NCBI GenBank assembly: GCA_041494885.1
Contig: JBGQBO010000008.1
Span: 62,001-126,000 of the forward strand
Length of the DNA stretch: 64,000 nt
Direction of reading: 5' to 3'
From: JAIQFV01 sp041494885
GTDB lineage: Bacteria; Acidobacteriota; Terriglobia; JAIQFV01
Position 1 is the first letter of the stretch; each line of letters begins with the position of its first letter. The translations under genes and the position numbers were made by a program. The notes under the pieces were generated by a model that worked only from the letters and a program-made list of their open reading frames with translations, ran no database searches and had not been told where the DNA came from. Below, in pieces: positions 53,647 to 63,010 of this stretch.

Positions 53647-56600
53647 ATGAAATCCCTTACGTCGTTCGTTCTGCTGCTGGCACTTTCACTTGGCCTGATC
53701 TCGCTCTACGCTCAGACCCCCGACTACGAAAAACTCAAGAGCGAAGCTGAAGCTTCTTATGCCGAAGGTTCCTACGCGCGGGCATATGAAAGTTATGTCC
53801 AGGCCGGCGCATTAAACCTTTCTTCAGCCCAGAAGCGATGGGTCGACTTCCGCCAGGCGGACACGCTGTGGCGTTCCCAAGCGGCAACTCAAACCGCCGA
53901 CACCACCAAGCTCGATCAGGCCCGCCATCAACTTGAAGTGCTTGTGCGCGACATCCAGCGTCCCGAAGATCGGGACCTGGTTTGGGTTGAAGTGCAGGAA
54001 TCGCTGGGCGATTTCTGGTGGTCACGGCGTAACCAATCCGACTGGGGACAGGCCTGGCCACATTATCAACTAGCTTTGGACTGGTGGGCGGGCTCCGCGG
54101 ACATTGAATCGGCGCGGGATCGTTATCTAAAGTTGGTATGGAAGATGACACAGCATTCCGGGGCCGGACGCTTCTATTCGTATGGGAATTATGGTTTCAA
54201 TGTCCCTCTCGATATCCTGGAAAATGCCCTGAAGATTGCAAAAACGGAGAATGACAAGGCCCACGCCCACTATTTGGTGGCAATGACGCTCCGCATGCAG
54301 GCGACCGACACGAACCAGCGGCGCCGGATTCCTGAAGAGTTCGAGGGCGCCATTCGATCGGGAAAATCCAGTGACTGGTATGACGACGCGCTATATCAAT
54401 ATGCCCAGTGGTTAGAGACCAACGGGCGCGTCACGGTGGACGAAGAGGGACGGGAAAAGAATGAACCAGACTACGTGCGAGCACTGGAATTGTACAGGCG
54501 GCTCGTCAGTGAATACCAGAAAGGAGAATCGCGCTACTACGAGGGAGCGACGCAGCAGATTAAAAACATCACGAACCCGAGTTTAGGCGTTTTTGCCTCA
54601 AATTTTTTCCTTCCCGGTTCGGAGATCCAGTTCAACCTGAACTGGCGCAATGTGAAGAAGATTGGTTTTGACCTCTATAAGGTGGATCTCACGCGCGACG
54701 TTGAGATGGGAAGCGGCGAGTGGATTCGGGGATGGATTCAGTCGATTAACCTGGACGCGCGTCAGCCCCTCAAATCGTGGTCCAGAGATACCGAGGATAA
54801 GGGAGATTATCGACCCGGTTCTGAGGCGGTTCGCTTTGATAACAAGCTCCCGTCGGGAGCGTATGTTCTGAAGGCATCCTCGGGTAAGGTGAATGTCCGC
54901 GACTTGATTCTGGTCACAGACACTTCCCTGGTGGTCAAGACGACCAGCAAGCAGGCGCTCGTTTATTTCTGCAATGCACTCAATGGCGCGCCCATCACGG
55001 AAGCCAGAGTGAGCCTGTGGGAAAGCTCCTATGACTATCAAAGCCGCATGTGGATCAGCAAAAGATTCTCTAAACAAACGAATGCCGAAGGCCTTGCGGT
55101 TTTTGATGTGACGAAAAATCGCAACAATATCCAGCTATTCGTCAGCGCCATCCTGGGTGAGAGGCAGGCCTTCAGCCTGGGCAATTCATACTCTTACGGG
55201 CGGCAGGACCAACCCTGGCGGATCTATGCTTTCACCGACCGCCCTGCGTACCGGCCCAAGGAAGAAGCGCATTGGAAGCTCATCGCCCGCCAGTATAATG
55301 GCTCGGTCTATTCCACGCCCGCCAACCAGACCCTTGAATTCCAGATCTCCGATCCCCGCGGTTCAAAAGTAAAAGAAGGCAAGATCATACTGAATGCATT
55401 CGGGAGCGCCTGGGGATCCTTGGAACTGACCGACGCCATGCCCCTGGGCGTTTACCGTGTGACCTTCTTGGACGAAGGTCGAAAATTGCAGATCGGATCT
55501 GCCAACCTGTTTCGACTCGAAGAATATAAACTTCCGGAATTCAAGGTCAGTGTCCAAACACCAGAAGAAAACGGGAAGAAGAAATCATTCCGCGTCGGCG
55601 AATCGGTCGAAGTGAACATCCAGGCCGATTACTACTTTGGCGGCCCGGTCAGTGATGCCTCTGTCGAAGTGCTGGTCCACCAGAACCTGTTTAACCACGG
55701 GTGGTATCCTCCCCACGATTTTCCCTGGTATTACGAGGACATGTCTGGCCGATCCCAATACTATGGCGGGCGGCAAGGACAAGTCATCAAACACGAAACT
55801 CTCAAGACCGATGCCACCGGGAAAGTCTCCCTCACCTTTGAAACACCGCGCGAGGGTCAGCAGGATTATGAATATTTCATCGAAGCGCGCGTCACCGACG
55901 CCTCGCGCCGCGAAATTGAAGGCAGCGGCGCCGTACGCGTTACTCGACAGCGGTATTATGTTTATCCCCAGGCCCAACATAATCTCTACCGACCGCAGGA
56001 GAAGGTTACCGTCGATCTGAAAGCCCTCGACGCCAATGATCAGCCGGTTCAGGCCGAAGGGACGGTGAAAGTTACGAGGGACTACTGGTACGAGATTTGG
56101 ATCGATCCCACGGGAAAAGAAGTAAAAGGCGAGGAGTTGACTACGCAGCGCCGTAGGTGGCCGATCTTCCCTCCCCCGCCTGATTCGAGCGGGAAATCCT
56201 GGCGGTTCAAGTTTCGAGGGTACCAGCATGAGGACCTTCTGAAGCAAACTCTTAAGACGGATCCGGAGGGAAAGGCAGAACTTACGTTTACTCCAGCCCG
56301 TGAAGGCTACTATCAGATCGCCTGGGGTAGCAGGGATAAAGACGGCACCCCCATAAAAGCTCAAACCACCGTCTGGGTGTGCAAGAACTCGACCACAGAG
56401 ATCGGTTATCGTCACGACGGAGTCGAGATTATCGCAGACAAAGACACGTTCCACGTTGGACAGAAGGCACCCGTCCTGTTGAACGTTCCTACCAATGATC
56501 GCTACGTTCTTTTCAGCATTGAAGGCGACGATCTTTATAGCTACCAGTTGGTCCATGTGACGGGGACGGTCAAGCTGCTCGAGATCCCCATCGAAGAAAA

Positions 56601-59600
56601 ACACGTACCAAATATCTTCCTCAGCGCCACGATGGTGAATGAAGGTCAGATCTCCCTCGACACAAAGCAGATCATTGTCCCGCCAGTTCAACAGTTCTTG
56701 ACGGTCGACGTGAAAGCCAATCGGGAACAATACCAACCGCGCGAGGAAGGAACTCTGACCGTTACTACTCGCACTTATGATGGCAAACCCATTTCTGCCG
56801 AGGTGGGCCTGGGGCTGGTGGATGAATCGGTGTACTACATTCAACAGGATTATGCCGGAGATCCGCGACAGTTCTTTTACGGAACTAAGCGCTACAACTA
56901 TATTCAGAATCAAAGCACGTTCAGCCAAAAAAGCTTTACAAAGCTGGTCGAAGGCCCCAACAAAGAATTAGTGGATGAGCGCCTGCTGGCCAGAGAAAGT
57001 ACCGAGGAACTCAACGCTGAATTCGGCGCTGGAGGAGGAAGAGGAGTTGCCGGTGGAATTGGGTCGGGGTCAGGTCACGGTGTAGGCGCTGGAAGAGGAG
57101 CTGGAATCGGTCCAGGACGGGCTGATGCGTTAAGCCTAAATGGTCGGCCGGCTGCCCCTCGGGAACGGGAGGTTAAAGAACAATTTATGATGAAAAATGA
57201 GGTGGTTACACGATCCTCCCCCCCGCCACCACCGGGTAAGCCTGGAGAGGAACCCGCAGTCCAGGTGCGCAGTGATTTTCGGGCAACAGTTTTCTGGCAG
57301 CCCGACGTGGTGACAGATAAGGACGGCAAGGCGACTGTCAAAGTGATGTTTCCCGATTCACTGACTACCTGGAAAGCAACCGCACGTGTCGAGAGTGTGG
57401 CGAATCAGTTTGGAATTGCCTCGTCGACCACTCGAACTCAGCAACCCTTGATTGTCCGATTGCAGGTGCCTCGGTTCTTCCTTGTGGGTGACCAGGTCAC
57501 CATCTCTGCGGTGATGAACAACAATACGGACAAACCCATGACGGTTACCCCATCCCTCGATGCCCAGGGTGTTGTTGTGACCGGCATCGTCGTCAATGGC
57601 TCACCCGTCAAGGGTGAGCAGGTGCCGGTTCAGGTTCCTGCCAACGGCGAGGCGCGGGCCGATTGGATCGTTTCCGTCCAAATGCCAGGTGAAGCCAAGC
57701 TGAAAGTCACGGGGCGCGGCGGGGCCTATGCTGATGCGATGGAAAGGACCTTCCCCGTTTATGAGCACGGGATTGAAAAGTTCATCGCGAAGTCCGGCAA
57801 GATGCGCGGAGATGAGGTCACCGTTAAGCTCGACATACCCAAGGAGCGTAAACCGGAATCTACAATAATGACAGTCCAGGTGGCGCCCAGCATGGCGGTC
57901 ACCATGCTCGATGCCCTTCCCTACCTCATTGACTATCCGTATGGATGTACGGAACAGACTATGAGCCGCTTCCTCCCTACCGTTGTCGTGGCAAAGACCT
58001 TGAAGGACCTGGGACTTCGACCTGAATTGGTTATGGGTAAACTTTTCGGAGGGGTCGAGCAGCAATTTGCCACACAGACTCATCCCGATGGATCGAAGGA
58101 TCTCCATCTCCTGGATGAGATGACCCAACAAAGCTTGAAGCGACTTTATGATTTCCAGCATTCGGACGGGGGATGGGGCTGGTGGAAGGACGGCGACACC
58201 GATCCGTTCATGACCGCATACATCGTTTGGGGCCTGACCCTCGCCCACGACGCCGGCATTAAGTTGAAACCGGAAGTGCTGGACCGGGGCGTCGATTATC
58301 TGCAGAAGACCCTTGTCGAGCAGGAATTGAATTATGATCTGCAGGCATGGATGCTACATGCGGTATCGACCTACCATCATTCCATGAAGCTGACCCAGCT
58401 CGCCTCACCTGTTTCCAAGGCCTTCGACAACCTCTGGAAGAACCGCGACCAGCTCAATGCCTACACTCGCGCGCTGCTGGCTCTGAGCGCCAACCATCTG
58501 GGTTATACGGATCAAGCCAAGACGTTAATCCGGAACCTCGAGAATGGCGTGAAGATCGACACCAGGCCGGATATTTCCATCATCCAGAAAGGCGGCCAGA
58601 GCTCTGAAAAGAGCGTCATCCCCACGGCCCATTGGGGAGAGGATGGAATTTACTGGCGATGGTCCGATGGAGGCGTTGAAGCCACCTCCTTTGCCTTGCG
58701 AGCACTTCTGGCTATCGACCCGCAAAACAAGCTCGTGGAACCGGTAACCAACTGGCTTGTCAAGAATCGCAGGGGCACACAATGGAACAGCACTCGCGAC
58801 ACCGCCATCACGGTCCTTTCACTCACGGATTACCTGCGCTCCAGCGGGGAGTTGCGACCGGAGGTTGAATACGAGCTTTCTGTGAACGGGCACCCCATCG
58901 TAACCAGGAAAGTTACGCCGGACGACGCTCTAACCGCCCCGTCTCAATTCCCCGTCGACGCAAAGGACCTCGTCGACGGTGCCAATGAGATTCGCCTCAG
59001 GCGGAAGAGCGGAAACAGTCCCCTCTATTTTTCCGTTCAGACCCGCTACTTCAGCCTCGAAGAGCCCATTCCCGCCGCTGGGAATGAAATCTTTGTTCGC
59101 CGCCAGTATTACAAGCTCGTGGGACATCCCACACTCTTGAAGGGATACGTTTACGACAGGCAACCTCTCAATGATGGGGAATCCGTCACCAGCGGCGATC
59201 GAGTGCAGACCGTCCTGACCATTGAAGCGAAGAACAATTATGAGTACCTTGTCTTCGAGGACCTTAAGCCCGCAGGTTTGGAGACTGTCCAGATCCGAAG
59301 TGGAGAGCCGATGTACGCGAAGGAGCTGAAGTCAAGCGCTGTAGAAGACCAGTCCAAAGTCCAAGGTCCAGAGTCCAAAGTCGAGAACACCTCTGCTAGT
59401 CGCTCTGAATCTTCCTACACTGGACGGACGCGCTGGGTGTATCAGGAATTGCGCGATCGCAAGGTGGCGTTGTTTATTGACAAGCTTCCTCAGGGCGTCT
59501 GGGAAATCAAGTGCGATTTGCGTGCAGAGGCCCCGGGACATTTCCATGCCTTGCCCACGCTCGGCTACGCGATGTATGTTCCCGAGATCCGAACCAACGG

Positions 59601-59649
59601 CACCGAGGTAAGAATTACCGTCGAGGATCGAAAAGAAGAGAGTAAGTGA
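53647..59649 (+). CDS. Exported thioester alpha-2-macroglobulin-family protein
   Basis: A 2000-residue protein with signal peptide MKSLTSFVLLLALSLGLISLYA. The N-terminal 300 residues are helical and TPR-like (SEAEASYAEGSYARAYESYVQAG). MG-type beta domains follow (about 320-1100). A Gly-rich insert (GGGRGVAGGIGSGSG, about 1127-1155) sits where a protease bait region would be. The MG/ANATO-like segment RSDFRATVFWQPDVVTDKDGKATVKVMFPDSLTTWKATARV precedes the thioester motif CTEQ, with Cys1434 and Gln1437. The alpha/alpha-barrel thioester domain and a receptor-binding-like C-terminus follow. Bacterial relatives trap proteases in the periplasm or outside. No penicillin-binding protein 1C gene is adjacent, unlike the common type I arrangement. 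Near the end, bases 59351-59385 are a tandem heptamer run read through in frame. Confidence 0.9.
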   Translation: MKSLTSFVLLLALSLGLISLYAQTPDYEKLKSEAEASYAEGSYARAYESYVQAGALNLSSAQKRWVDFRQADTLWRSQAATQTADTTKLDQARHQLEVLVRDIQRPEDRDLVWVEVQESLGDFWWSRRNQSDWGQAWPHYQLALDWWAGSADIESARDRYLKLVWKMTQHSGAGRFYSYGNYGFNVPLDILENALKIAKTENDKAHAHYLVAMTLRMQATDTNQRRRIPEEFEGAIRSGKSSDWYDDALYQYAQWLETNGRVTVDEEGREKNEPDYVRALELYRRLVSEYQKGESRYYEGATQQIKNITNPSLGVFASNFFLPGSEIQFNLNWRNVKKIGFDLYKVDLTRDVEMGSGEWIRGWIQSINLDARQPLKSWSRDTEDKGDYRPGSEAVRFDNKLPSGAYVLKASSGKVNVRDLILVTDTSLVVKTTSKQALVYFCNALNGAPITEARVSLWESSYDYQSRMWISKRFSKQTNAEGLAVFDVTKNRNNIQLFVSAILGERQAFSLGNSYSYGRQDQPWRIYAFTDRPAYRPKEEAHWKLIARQYNGSVYSTPANQTLEFQISDPRGSKVKEGKIILNAFGSAWGSLELTDAMPLGVYRVTFLDEGRKLQIGSANLFRLEEYKLPEFKVSVQTPEENGKKKSFRVGESVEVNIQADYYFGGPVSDASVEVLVHQNLFNHGWYPPHDFPWYYEDMSGRSQYYGGRQGQVIKHETLKTDATGKVSLTFETPREGQQDYEYFIEARVTDASRREIEGSGAVRVTRQRYYVYPQAQHNLYRPQEKVTVDLKALDANDQPVQAEGTVKVTRDYWYEIWIDPTGKEVKGEELTTQRRRWPIFPPPPDSSGKSWRFKFRGYQHEDLLKQTLKTDPEGKAELTFTPAREGYYQIAWGSRDKDGTPIKAQTTVWVCKNSTTEIGYRHDGVEIIADKDTFHVGQKAPVLLNVPTNDRYVLFSIEGDDLYSYQLVHVTGTVKLLEIPIEEKHVPNIFLSATMVNEGQISLDTKQIIVPPVQQFLTVDVKANREQYQPREEGTLTVTTRTYDGKPISAEVGLGLVDESVYYIQQDYAGDPRQFFYGTKRYNYIQNQSTFSQKSFTKLVEGPNKELVDERLLARESTEELNAEFGAGGGRGVAGGIGSGSGHGVGAGRGAGIGPGRADALSLNGRPAAPREREVKEQFMMKNEVVTRSSPPPPPGKPGEEPAVQVRSDFRATVFWQPDVVTDKDGKATVKVMFPDSLTTWKATARVESVANQFGIASSTTRTQQPLIVRLQVPRFFLVGDQVTISAVMNNNTDKPMTVTPSLDAQGVVVTGIVVNGSPVKGEQVPVQVPANGEARADWIVSVQMPGEAKLKVTGRGGAYADAMERTFPVYEHGIEKFIAKSGKMRGDEVTVKLDIPKERKPESTIMTVQVAPSMAVTMLDALPYLIDYPYGCTEQTMSRFLPTVVVAKTLKDLGLRPELVMGKLFGGVEQQFATQTHPDGSKDLHLLDEMTQQSLKRLYDFQHSDGGWGWWKDGDTDPFMTAYIVWGLTLAHDAGIKLKPEVLDRGVDYLQKTLVEQELNYDLQAWMLHAVSTYHHSMKLTQLASPVSKAFDNLWKNRDQLNAYTRALLALSANHLGYTDQAKTLIRNLENGVKIDTRPDISIIQKGGQSSEKSVIPTAHWGEDGIYWRWSDGGVEATSFALRALLAIDPQNKLVEPVTNWLVKNRRGTQWNSTRDTAITVLSLTDYLRSSGELRPEVEYELSVNGHPIVTRKVTPDDALTAPSQFPVDAKDLVDGANEIRLRRKSGNSPLYFSVQTRYFSLEEPIPAAGNEIFVRRQYYKLVGHPTLLKGYVYDRQPLNDGESVTSGDRVQTVLTIEAKNNYEYLVFEDLKPAGLETVQIRSGEPMYAKELKSSAVEDQSKVQGPESKVENTSASRSESSYTGRTRWVYQELRDRKVALFIDKLPQGVWEIKCDLRAEAPGHFHALPTLGYAMYVPEIRTNGTEVRITVEDRKEESK
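59351..59385 (+). repeat. In-frame AGTCCAA heptamer run inside the macroglobulin gene
   Basis: Five consecutive heptamers (AGTCCAA, AGTCCAA, GGTCCAG, AGTCCAA, AGTCGAG) encode a hydrophilic insertion around SKVQGPESKV. 35 bp is not a multiple of three, yet the frame continues to the stop codon with a recognisable C-terminal domain. The unit length is the same as in elements A-D. Confidence 0.7.
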
Positions 59650-59652
59650 TCT

Positions 59653-59787
59653 CACCGCGGAGACGCGGAGTCCGCAGAAACATGCAGGATTGGAGGCTAC
59701 CCATTCCCATCCATTGGGGCTGAGAGGTATTCAGTCATTGGCTCCAAACAAGCTATCCATGAGTAGCCCTTCCGCATCTCCGCGGTG
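59653..59787. repeat. Inverted-repeat element F with octamer-like arms
   Basis: CACCGCGGAGACGCGGA (59653-59669) and its inverse TCCGCATCTCCGCGGTG (59771-59787) pair with one mismatch. The arms have an 8-bp CGCGGAGA-type period. The core is about 101 nt. Size and layout match elements A-D but the repeat unit differs. It lies between the macroglobulin and SDR genes. Confidence 0.7.
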
Positions 59788-59885
59788 CAATTCCGCCCTT
59801 TCTTCAATATTAATCATGTTAGCATAGCCCCTTGTCGAACCCGCTCTTGCCAAGTCAAATTTCATATCCCTCAGGAGCAATCCCT

Positions 59886-60692
59886 ATGCCCAGCATTTTT
59901 CGAGACCATCTGCTTAAAGACAAAGTTGCTTTCGTAACCGGTGGAGGAAGCGGCATCAACCTCCGCATCGCGGAACGATTTGCGGAACACGGCGCAAAGG
60001 TCGCCCTGCTGGGACGTACCCAGGACAAACTCGATCATGCCTCTGCTGCCATTAAGGCCAAGGGAGGAACGGCCACGGGCTACGCCGCCGACGTGCGGGA
60101 CTACCAAGCCACCGAATCCGCATTGAAAAAGGCCCGCGAGGAGTTTGGCGAAATCGATATCGTGCTCTGTGGCGCGGCCGGAAACTTTCCTGCCCCGGCC
60201 CTGGGCATGTCTGCCAATGGCTTCAAATCGGTTATTGACATTGATCTTTTGGGAACATTCAACACTTGCCGCGCCGCCTATGAATATTTGCGGAAACCGG
60301 GCGCCTCAATCGTCTGTATTTCCGCGACCCACGCGTTCATTCCCTTTGCCATGCAATCGCACGTCTGCGCCGCGAAGGCGGGAGTCGACATGCTCACCCG
60401 GACCCTGGCCATTGAATGGGGAAAGGCCGGCGTGCGGGTCAACTCGATCGCCCCGGGCCCCATTGCCGAGACCGAGGGGATGCGCCGGTTGAGTCCCACG
60501 GAGGAAATCAAACAGAAACTCACGCGGTCGATTCCTCTTCAGCGTTTTGGCAGCAAGGACGAAATTGCCGATCTCGCCCTGTTTCTTTGTTCTGACGCTG
60601 CCGCTTACATTACCGGCGCCGTGTACGTTTGTGATGGAGGCCAATCGTTGCTGGGATCCGGTGGGTTTATGTCCGCACTGGTCCAGAGGTAG
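59886..60692 (+). CDS. Short-chain dehydrogenase, 2,4-dienoyl-CoA reductase-like
   Basis: A 268-residue SDR from the ATG at 59886, with AGGAG 8 nt upstream. NADP-binding glycine motif TGGGSGINLRIAERFAEHGAKVALLGR (Arg at the end of the second strand favours NADPH) and CGAAGNF (NNAG-like). The classical YxxxK is missing: the segment is SATHAFIPFAMQSHVCAAKAGVDMLTRTLAIEWG, with Lys present but no Tyr four residues earlier. This is the pattern of the DECR2/peroxisomal 2,4-dienoyl-CoA reductase group, so a role in unsaturated fatty acid oxidation is likely. Confidence 0.88.
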   Translation: MPSIFRDHLLKDKVAFVTGGGSGINLRIAERFAEHGAKVALLGRTQDKLDHASAAIKAKGGTATGYAADVRDYQATESALKKAREEFGEIDIVLCGAAGNFPAPALGMSANGFKSVIDIDLLGTFNTCRAAYEYLRKPGASIVCISATHAFIPFAMQSHVCAAKAGVDMLTRTLAIEWGKAGVRVNSIAPGPIAETEGMRRLSPTEEIKQKLTRSIPLQRFGSKDEIADLALFLCSDAAAYITGAVYVCDGGQSLLGSGGFMSALVQR

Positions 60693-60868
60693 TCGATATA
60701 TCTTTGAAGCCTTTCATTGATGATGATCAAATAACGTAACGCTGGAGGACGCACGTTGACGATCGGCTCCCCCGCTTCCGCCGCTTCTTGAGACTTGAGC
60801 CCGAGAGATGGTCCAAGAGACCCATTGTGACCCTGATCCCCTGCCTGACTGCCTTCGTTTTTCATGCA

Positions 60869-61951
60869 TTAACCCCCCAAGCTAGCCCCCCAGGCATCAT
60901 CAGGATTTGCCCTTTCGAGGCTTATGGAACTCCCCCGAGAGATGATGGCCCCGGCGAAGCGCTCCATCTCTTCCAGTTGTGGGCTGAACTGCAGCAGTAA
61001 CAAATCCACGCCCGCCGCCTCGAATTCGGCTATACGCGTCCGGACTTGCTCCGCTGTCCCCACCAGGCCGGAGCGCAGTCCCCGGTTCGACACCGAGTAA
61101 TCCTCCAACGAGACTTTCTGCTCCAGCTGGGTCCCCGCCAGCCACTCTTGATAATTCCCATACCCGGCAGCACTCTGCTTTACGTCAGTAATTCGACGCA
61201 GTTCCCGCTGTGCTTCATCTTCTGTATCCCGGACGATGGCATAGGCGGCCACCCCGAATTTCATGGGGGGCAAGTTCATTCGAGCTCGACGTGAAGAAAG
61301 GTCAGCGATCTTCTGTGCGATCCGCTCCGGAGGATCCCCGTGCATGACGTAGGCATCGCATTCCCGGGCAATCAGTTCCTTGGCCGCTTCGGATTCACCG
61401 CCCGCATAGAGGGTAGGTCGGGGGCGCGAAAGGGGCTTGGGCTGCAGCACCGTGTCCTCAACGTGGTAATACCTGCCGGCGAATGAAAAATGGTCATCGT
61501 TCCATACGCCATTCAGCACCCGCAACCATTCCGCCGTCCGCGCGTAACGATCATCGTGCTGTTCAAAGTGAACCCCGTACTGTCTCGCTTCGTCGGCCCA
61601 CCACGAAGAGACAACGTTCAGTGAAACGCGCCCGCCGCTGATATGATCGATGTTGGCCGCCTGCTTGGCCAGCAGTGCGGGCAGATGGAAGGTGGGGCGG
61701 ACCGCGACCATCAATTCCAGCCGGCGGGTCACCGCAGCCAGCGCAGCCGCCGTGGACCAGGCATCCAGTGCCGGTGCATGAATCCCTTTGATGTCATTCA
61801 AATTCAATTCGGCAATCAAGGTGAGGTCGAACCCGATTTCCTCGCTGCGCCTTGCCAAGCGGGAGTTGTATTCCCACGTGGGTTCCATTCCCTCGTCCTC
61901 GACATTTCGCAGCCATCCGCCAAAAACAGGAAGCCAATATCCGTAGCGCAT
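60869..61951 (-). CDS. LLM-class flavin-dependent monooxygenase (SsuD/SfnG-like)
   Basis: A 360-residue TIM-barrel enzyme of the bacterial luciferase-like (LLM) superfamily. Typical segments: RYGYWLPVFGGWLRNVEDEGM at the start, ATRRLELMVAVRPTFHLPALLAKQAANIDHISGGRVSLNVVSSW, YHVEDTVLQPKPLSRPRPTLYAGGES, and VGTAEQVRTRIAEFEAAGVDLLLLQF at the end. The N-terminus and overall spacing resemble the alkanesulfonate/dimethylsulfone monooxygenase branch, which release sulfite or oxidise organosulfur compounds with reduced FMN. Its ATG overlaps the ATP-grasp stop by one base (TGATG), so the two are translationally coupled. It is the last gene of the Cys-peptide operon. Confidence 0.88.
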   Translation of the reverse strand: MRYGYWLPVFGGWLRNVEDEGMEPTWEYNSRLARRSEEIGFDLTLIAELNLNDIKGIHAPALDAWSTAAALAAVTRRLELMVAVRPTFHLPALLAKQAANIDHISGGRVSLNVVSSWWADEARQYGVHFEQHDDRYARTAEWLRVLNGVWNDDHFSFAGRYYHVEDTVLQPKPLSRPRPTLYAGGESEAAKELIARECDAYVMHGDPPERIAQKIADLSSRRARMNLPPMKFGVAAYAIVRDTEDEAQRELRRITDVKQSAAGYGNYQEWLAGTQLEQKVSLEDYSVSNRGLRSGLVGTAEQVRTRIAEFEAAGVDLLLLQFSPQLEEMERFAGAIISRGSSISLERANPDDAWGASLGG

Positions 61952-62910
61952 CAGCGGGCCTCCGTTTCCAAAAAGTCCACCAGCCGCGCGTACGGATTGA
62001 ATCCGATGACGCGTACCCCATCGGCGACGAAGTTTGAAAGAGCGTTAATGTCGTAATAGAGCAGCTTGCCATCGCGATCGTCGACGATATACTCCACGCC
62101 ACCTACCTCGATCCCGGCGGCTTGCATGATCCGCTCCACGGCTTCAATCACCTCCCCGGCTGGTGTGACAGCTTCCACCCGCATCTTGTTCTTGGGAGCG
62201 TCCACCGGACACGCGGAGCGAGCGAGTTCCACGCCGCCCGTGGTCTGGCAGATGTCGGCCGGACAGAGGTTGAAGCTATCGCCCGTGAAGAACACCTTGA
62301 TGGCATAGAGATACTTTCCTCCCAGCACCTCGACTCGCGTGATGAATCCGCCACGCGCGGGGATGTACTCCTGCACCAGGGCCGTCTGATCTACTCCCTG
62401 TGCCAACTGATCTCCCGTTGCGGTGCGCGTCAAGTCCTCCAATCGATCAAAGCGGACAATACCGGCGCCACTGCCGCCAATGTTGGGCTTCACCACAACC
62501 GGGAAGCGCAGGCCTTCGGCGGCTTGAGGCGCCTCGGCAGGATGATTGATGACGCGCGCCCGCGGGTATGCGAGCCCCAGCGATTCGAGCAGGGAGAGTT
62601 GCAGCGCCTTGGAAGTCTCCACGGTAAAGGCTTTGTAGCCATTCACGACCCGCACTCCCTGCCGCTCCAGGTGAGCAAGGAAGTTCAGGGTGTAGAAAAT
62701 CCCGTGACCATGGCCGCGGGTGTAAGCGGAGGGACTCATGCGATTGAAGAGCAGCGAGTACTCGCCGTCCTGCGAGGCGACGTCGTACTGGTGCCGGCGC
62801 GCGTCAATCCGGACATACGGGGTTGCGCGTCGGTCGAATTCAGTAAACAGAGGTCGGAACCAATCGGGATGTTCATGATAGATGGCAATGGGCCGTTTGA
62901 GTGTCGTCAT
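61951..62910 (-). CDS. ATP-grasp ligase (RimK/glutathione synthetase-like)
   Basis: A 319-residue ATP-grasp enzyme from the ATG at 62910, with GGAG 6 nt upstream; another ATG at 62922 lies against the U-run of the upstream hairpin and is less likely. ATP-binding segments: FPVVVKPNIGGSGAGIVRF (about 135-155), ALVQEYIPARGGFITRVEVLGGKYLYAIKV, and the Mg-binding LLYYDINALSNFV near the C-terminus. Such enzymes join a carboxylate to an amine, thiol or hydroxyl through an acyl phosphate, for instance adding Glu to peptides, or forming ester/amide rings in graspetides. The substrate here is unknown. Its neighbours are the Cys-rich peptide gene and the LLM monooxygenase. Confidence 0.87.
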   Translation of the reverse strand: MTTLKRPIAIYHEHPDWFRPLFTEFDRRATPYVRIDARRHQYDVASQDGEYSLLFNRMSPSAYTRGHGHGIFYTLNFLAHLERQGVRVVNGYKAFTVETSKALQLSLLESLGLAYPRARVINHPAEAPQAAEGLRFPVVVKPNIGGSGAGIVRFDRLEDLTRTATGDQLAQGVDQTALVQEYIPARGGFITRVEVLGGKYLYAIKVFFTGDSFNLCPADICQTTGGVELARSACPVDAPKNKMRVEAVTPAGEVIEAVERIMQAAGIEVGGVEYIVDDRDGKLLYYDINALSNFVADGVRVIGFNPYARLVDFLETEAR

Positions 62911-62927
62911 AATTTTCTCCATAAAAA

Positions 62928-62952
62928 AAGGCCGCCCCGGAGGAGCGGCCTT
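62928..62952 (-). terminator. Terminator/attenuator hairpin between the Cys-rich peptide and ATP-grasp genes
   Basis: On the minus strand AAGGCCGC and GCGGCCTT form an 8-bp perfect stem with a 9-nt loop, followed directly by seven T residues (62923-62929 on the map). This is a canonical intrinsic terminator, placed 25 bp after the peptide stop codon and 18 bp before the ATP-grasp start. A position upstream of structural genes makes it an attenuator candidate. Confidence 0.8.
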
Positions 62953-63010
62953 GAAATCTCTTTAAGTGAGTCGCGTCTTATGGCGCTACCACACCTCCCC
63001 GGCCGCTCCT
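62941..63010 (-). promoter_or_regulatory. Possible antiterminator pairing across the leader
   Basis: AGGAGCGGCC in the peptide coding sequence (map 63001-63010, minus strand, immediately after the last Cys codon) is perfectly complementary over 10 nt to GGCCGCTCCT of the terminator's first arm (map 62941-62950). The two pairings exclude each other. This is the layout of a leader-peptide transcription attenuator. Confidence 0.5.

Noticed and set aside
55585..56928. Long minus-strand frame (447 codons) opposite the macroglobulin gene
   Set aside because: Antisense shadow; no motif, no ribosome binding site.
60605..60865. 86-codon frame directly after the LLM gene, with a G-rich ribosome-binding-like stretch
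   Set aside because: A third of it is antisense to the SDR gene and the composition does not look like protein. I keep it only as a remote possibility for an extra operon gene.
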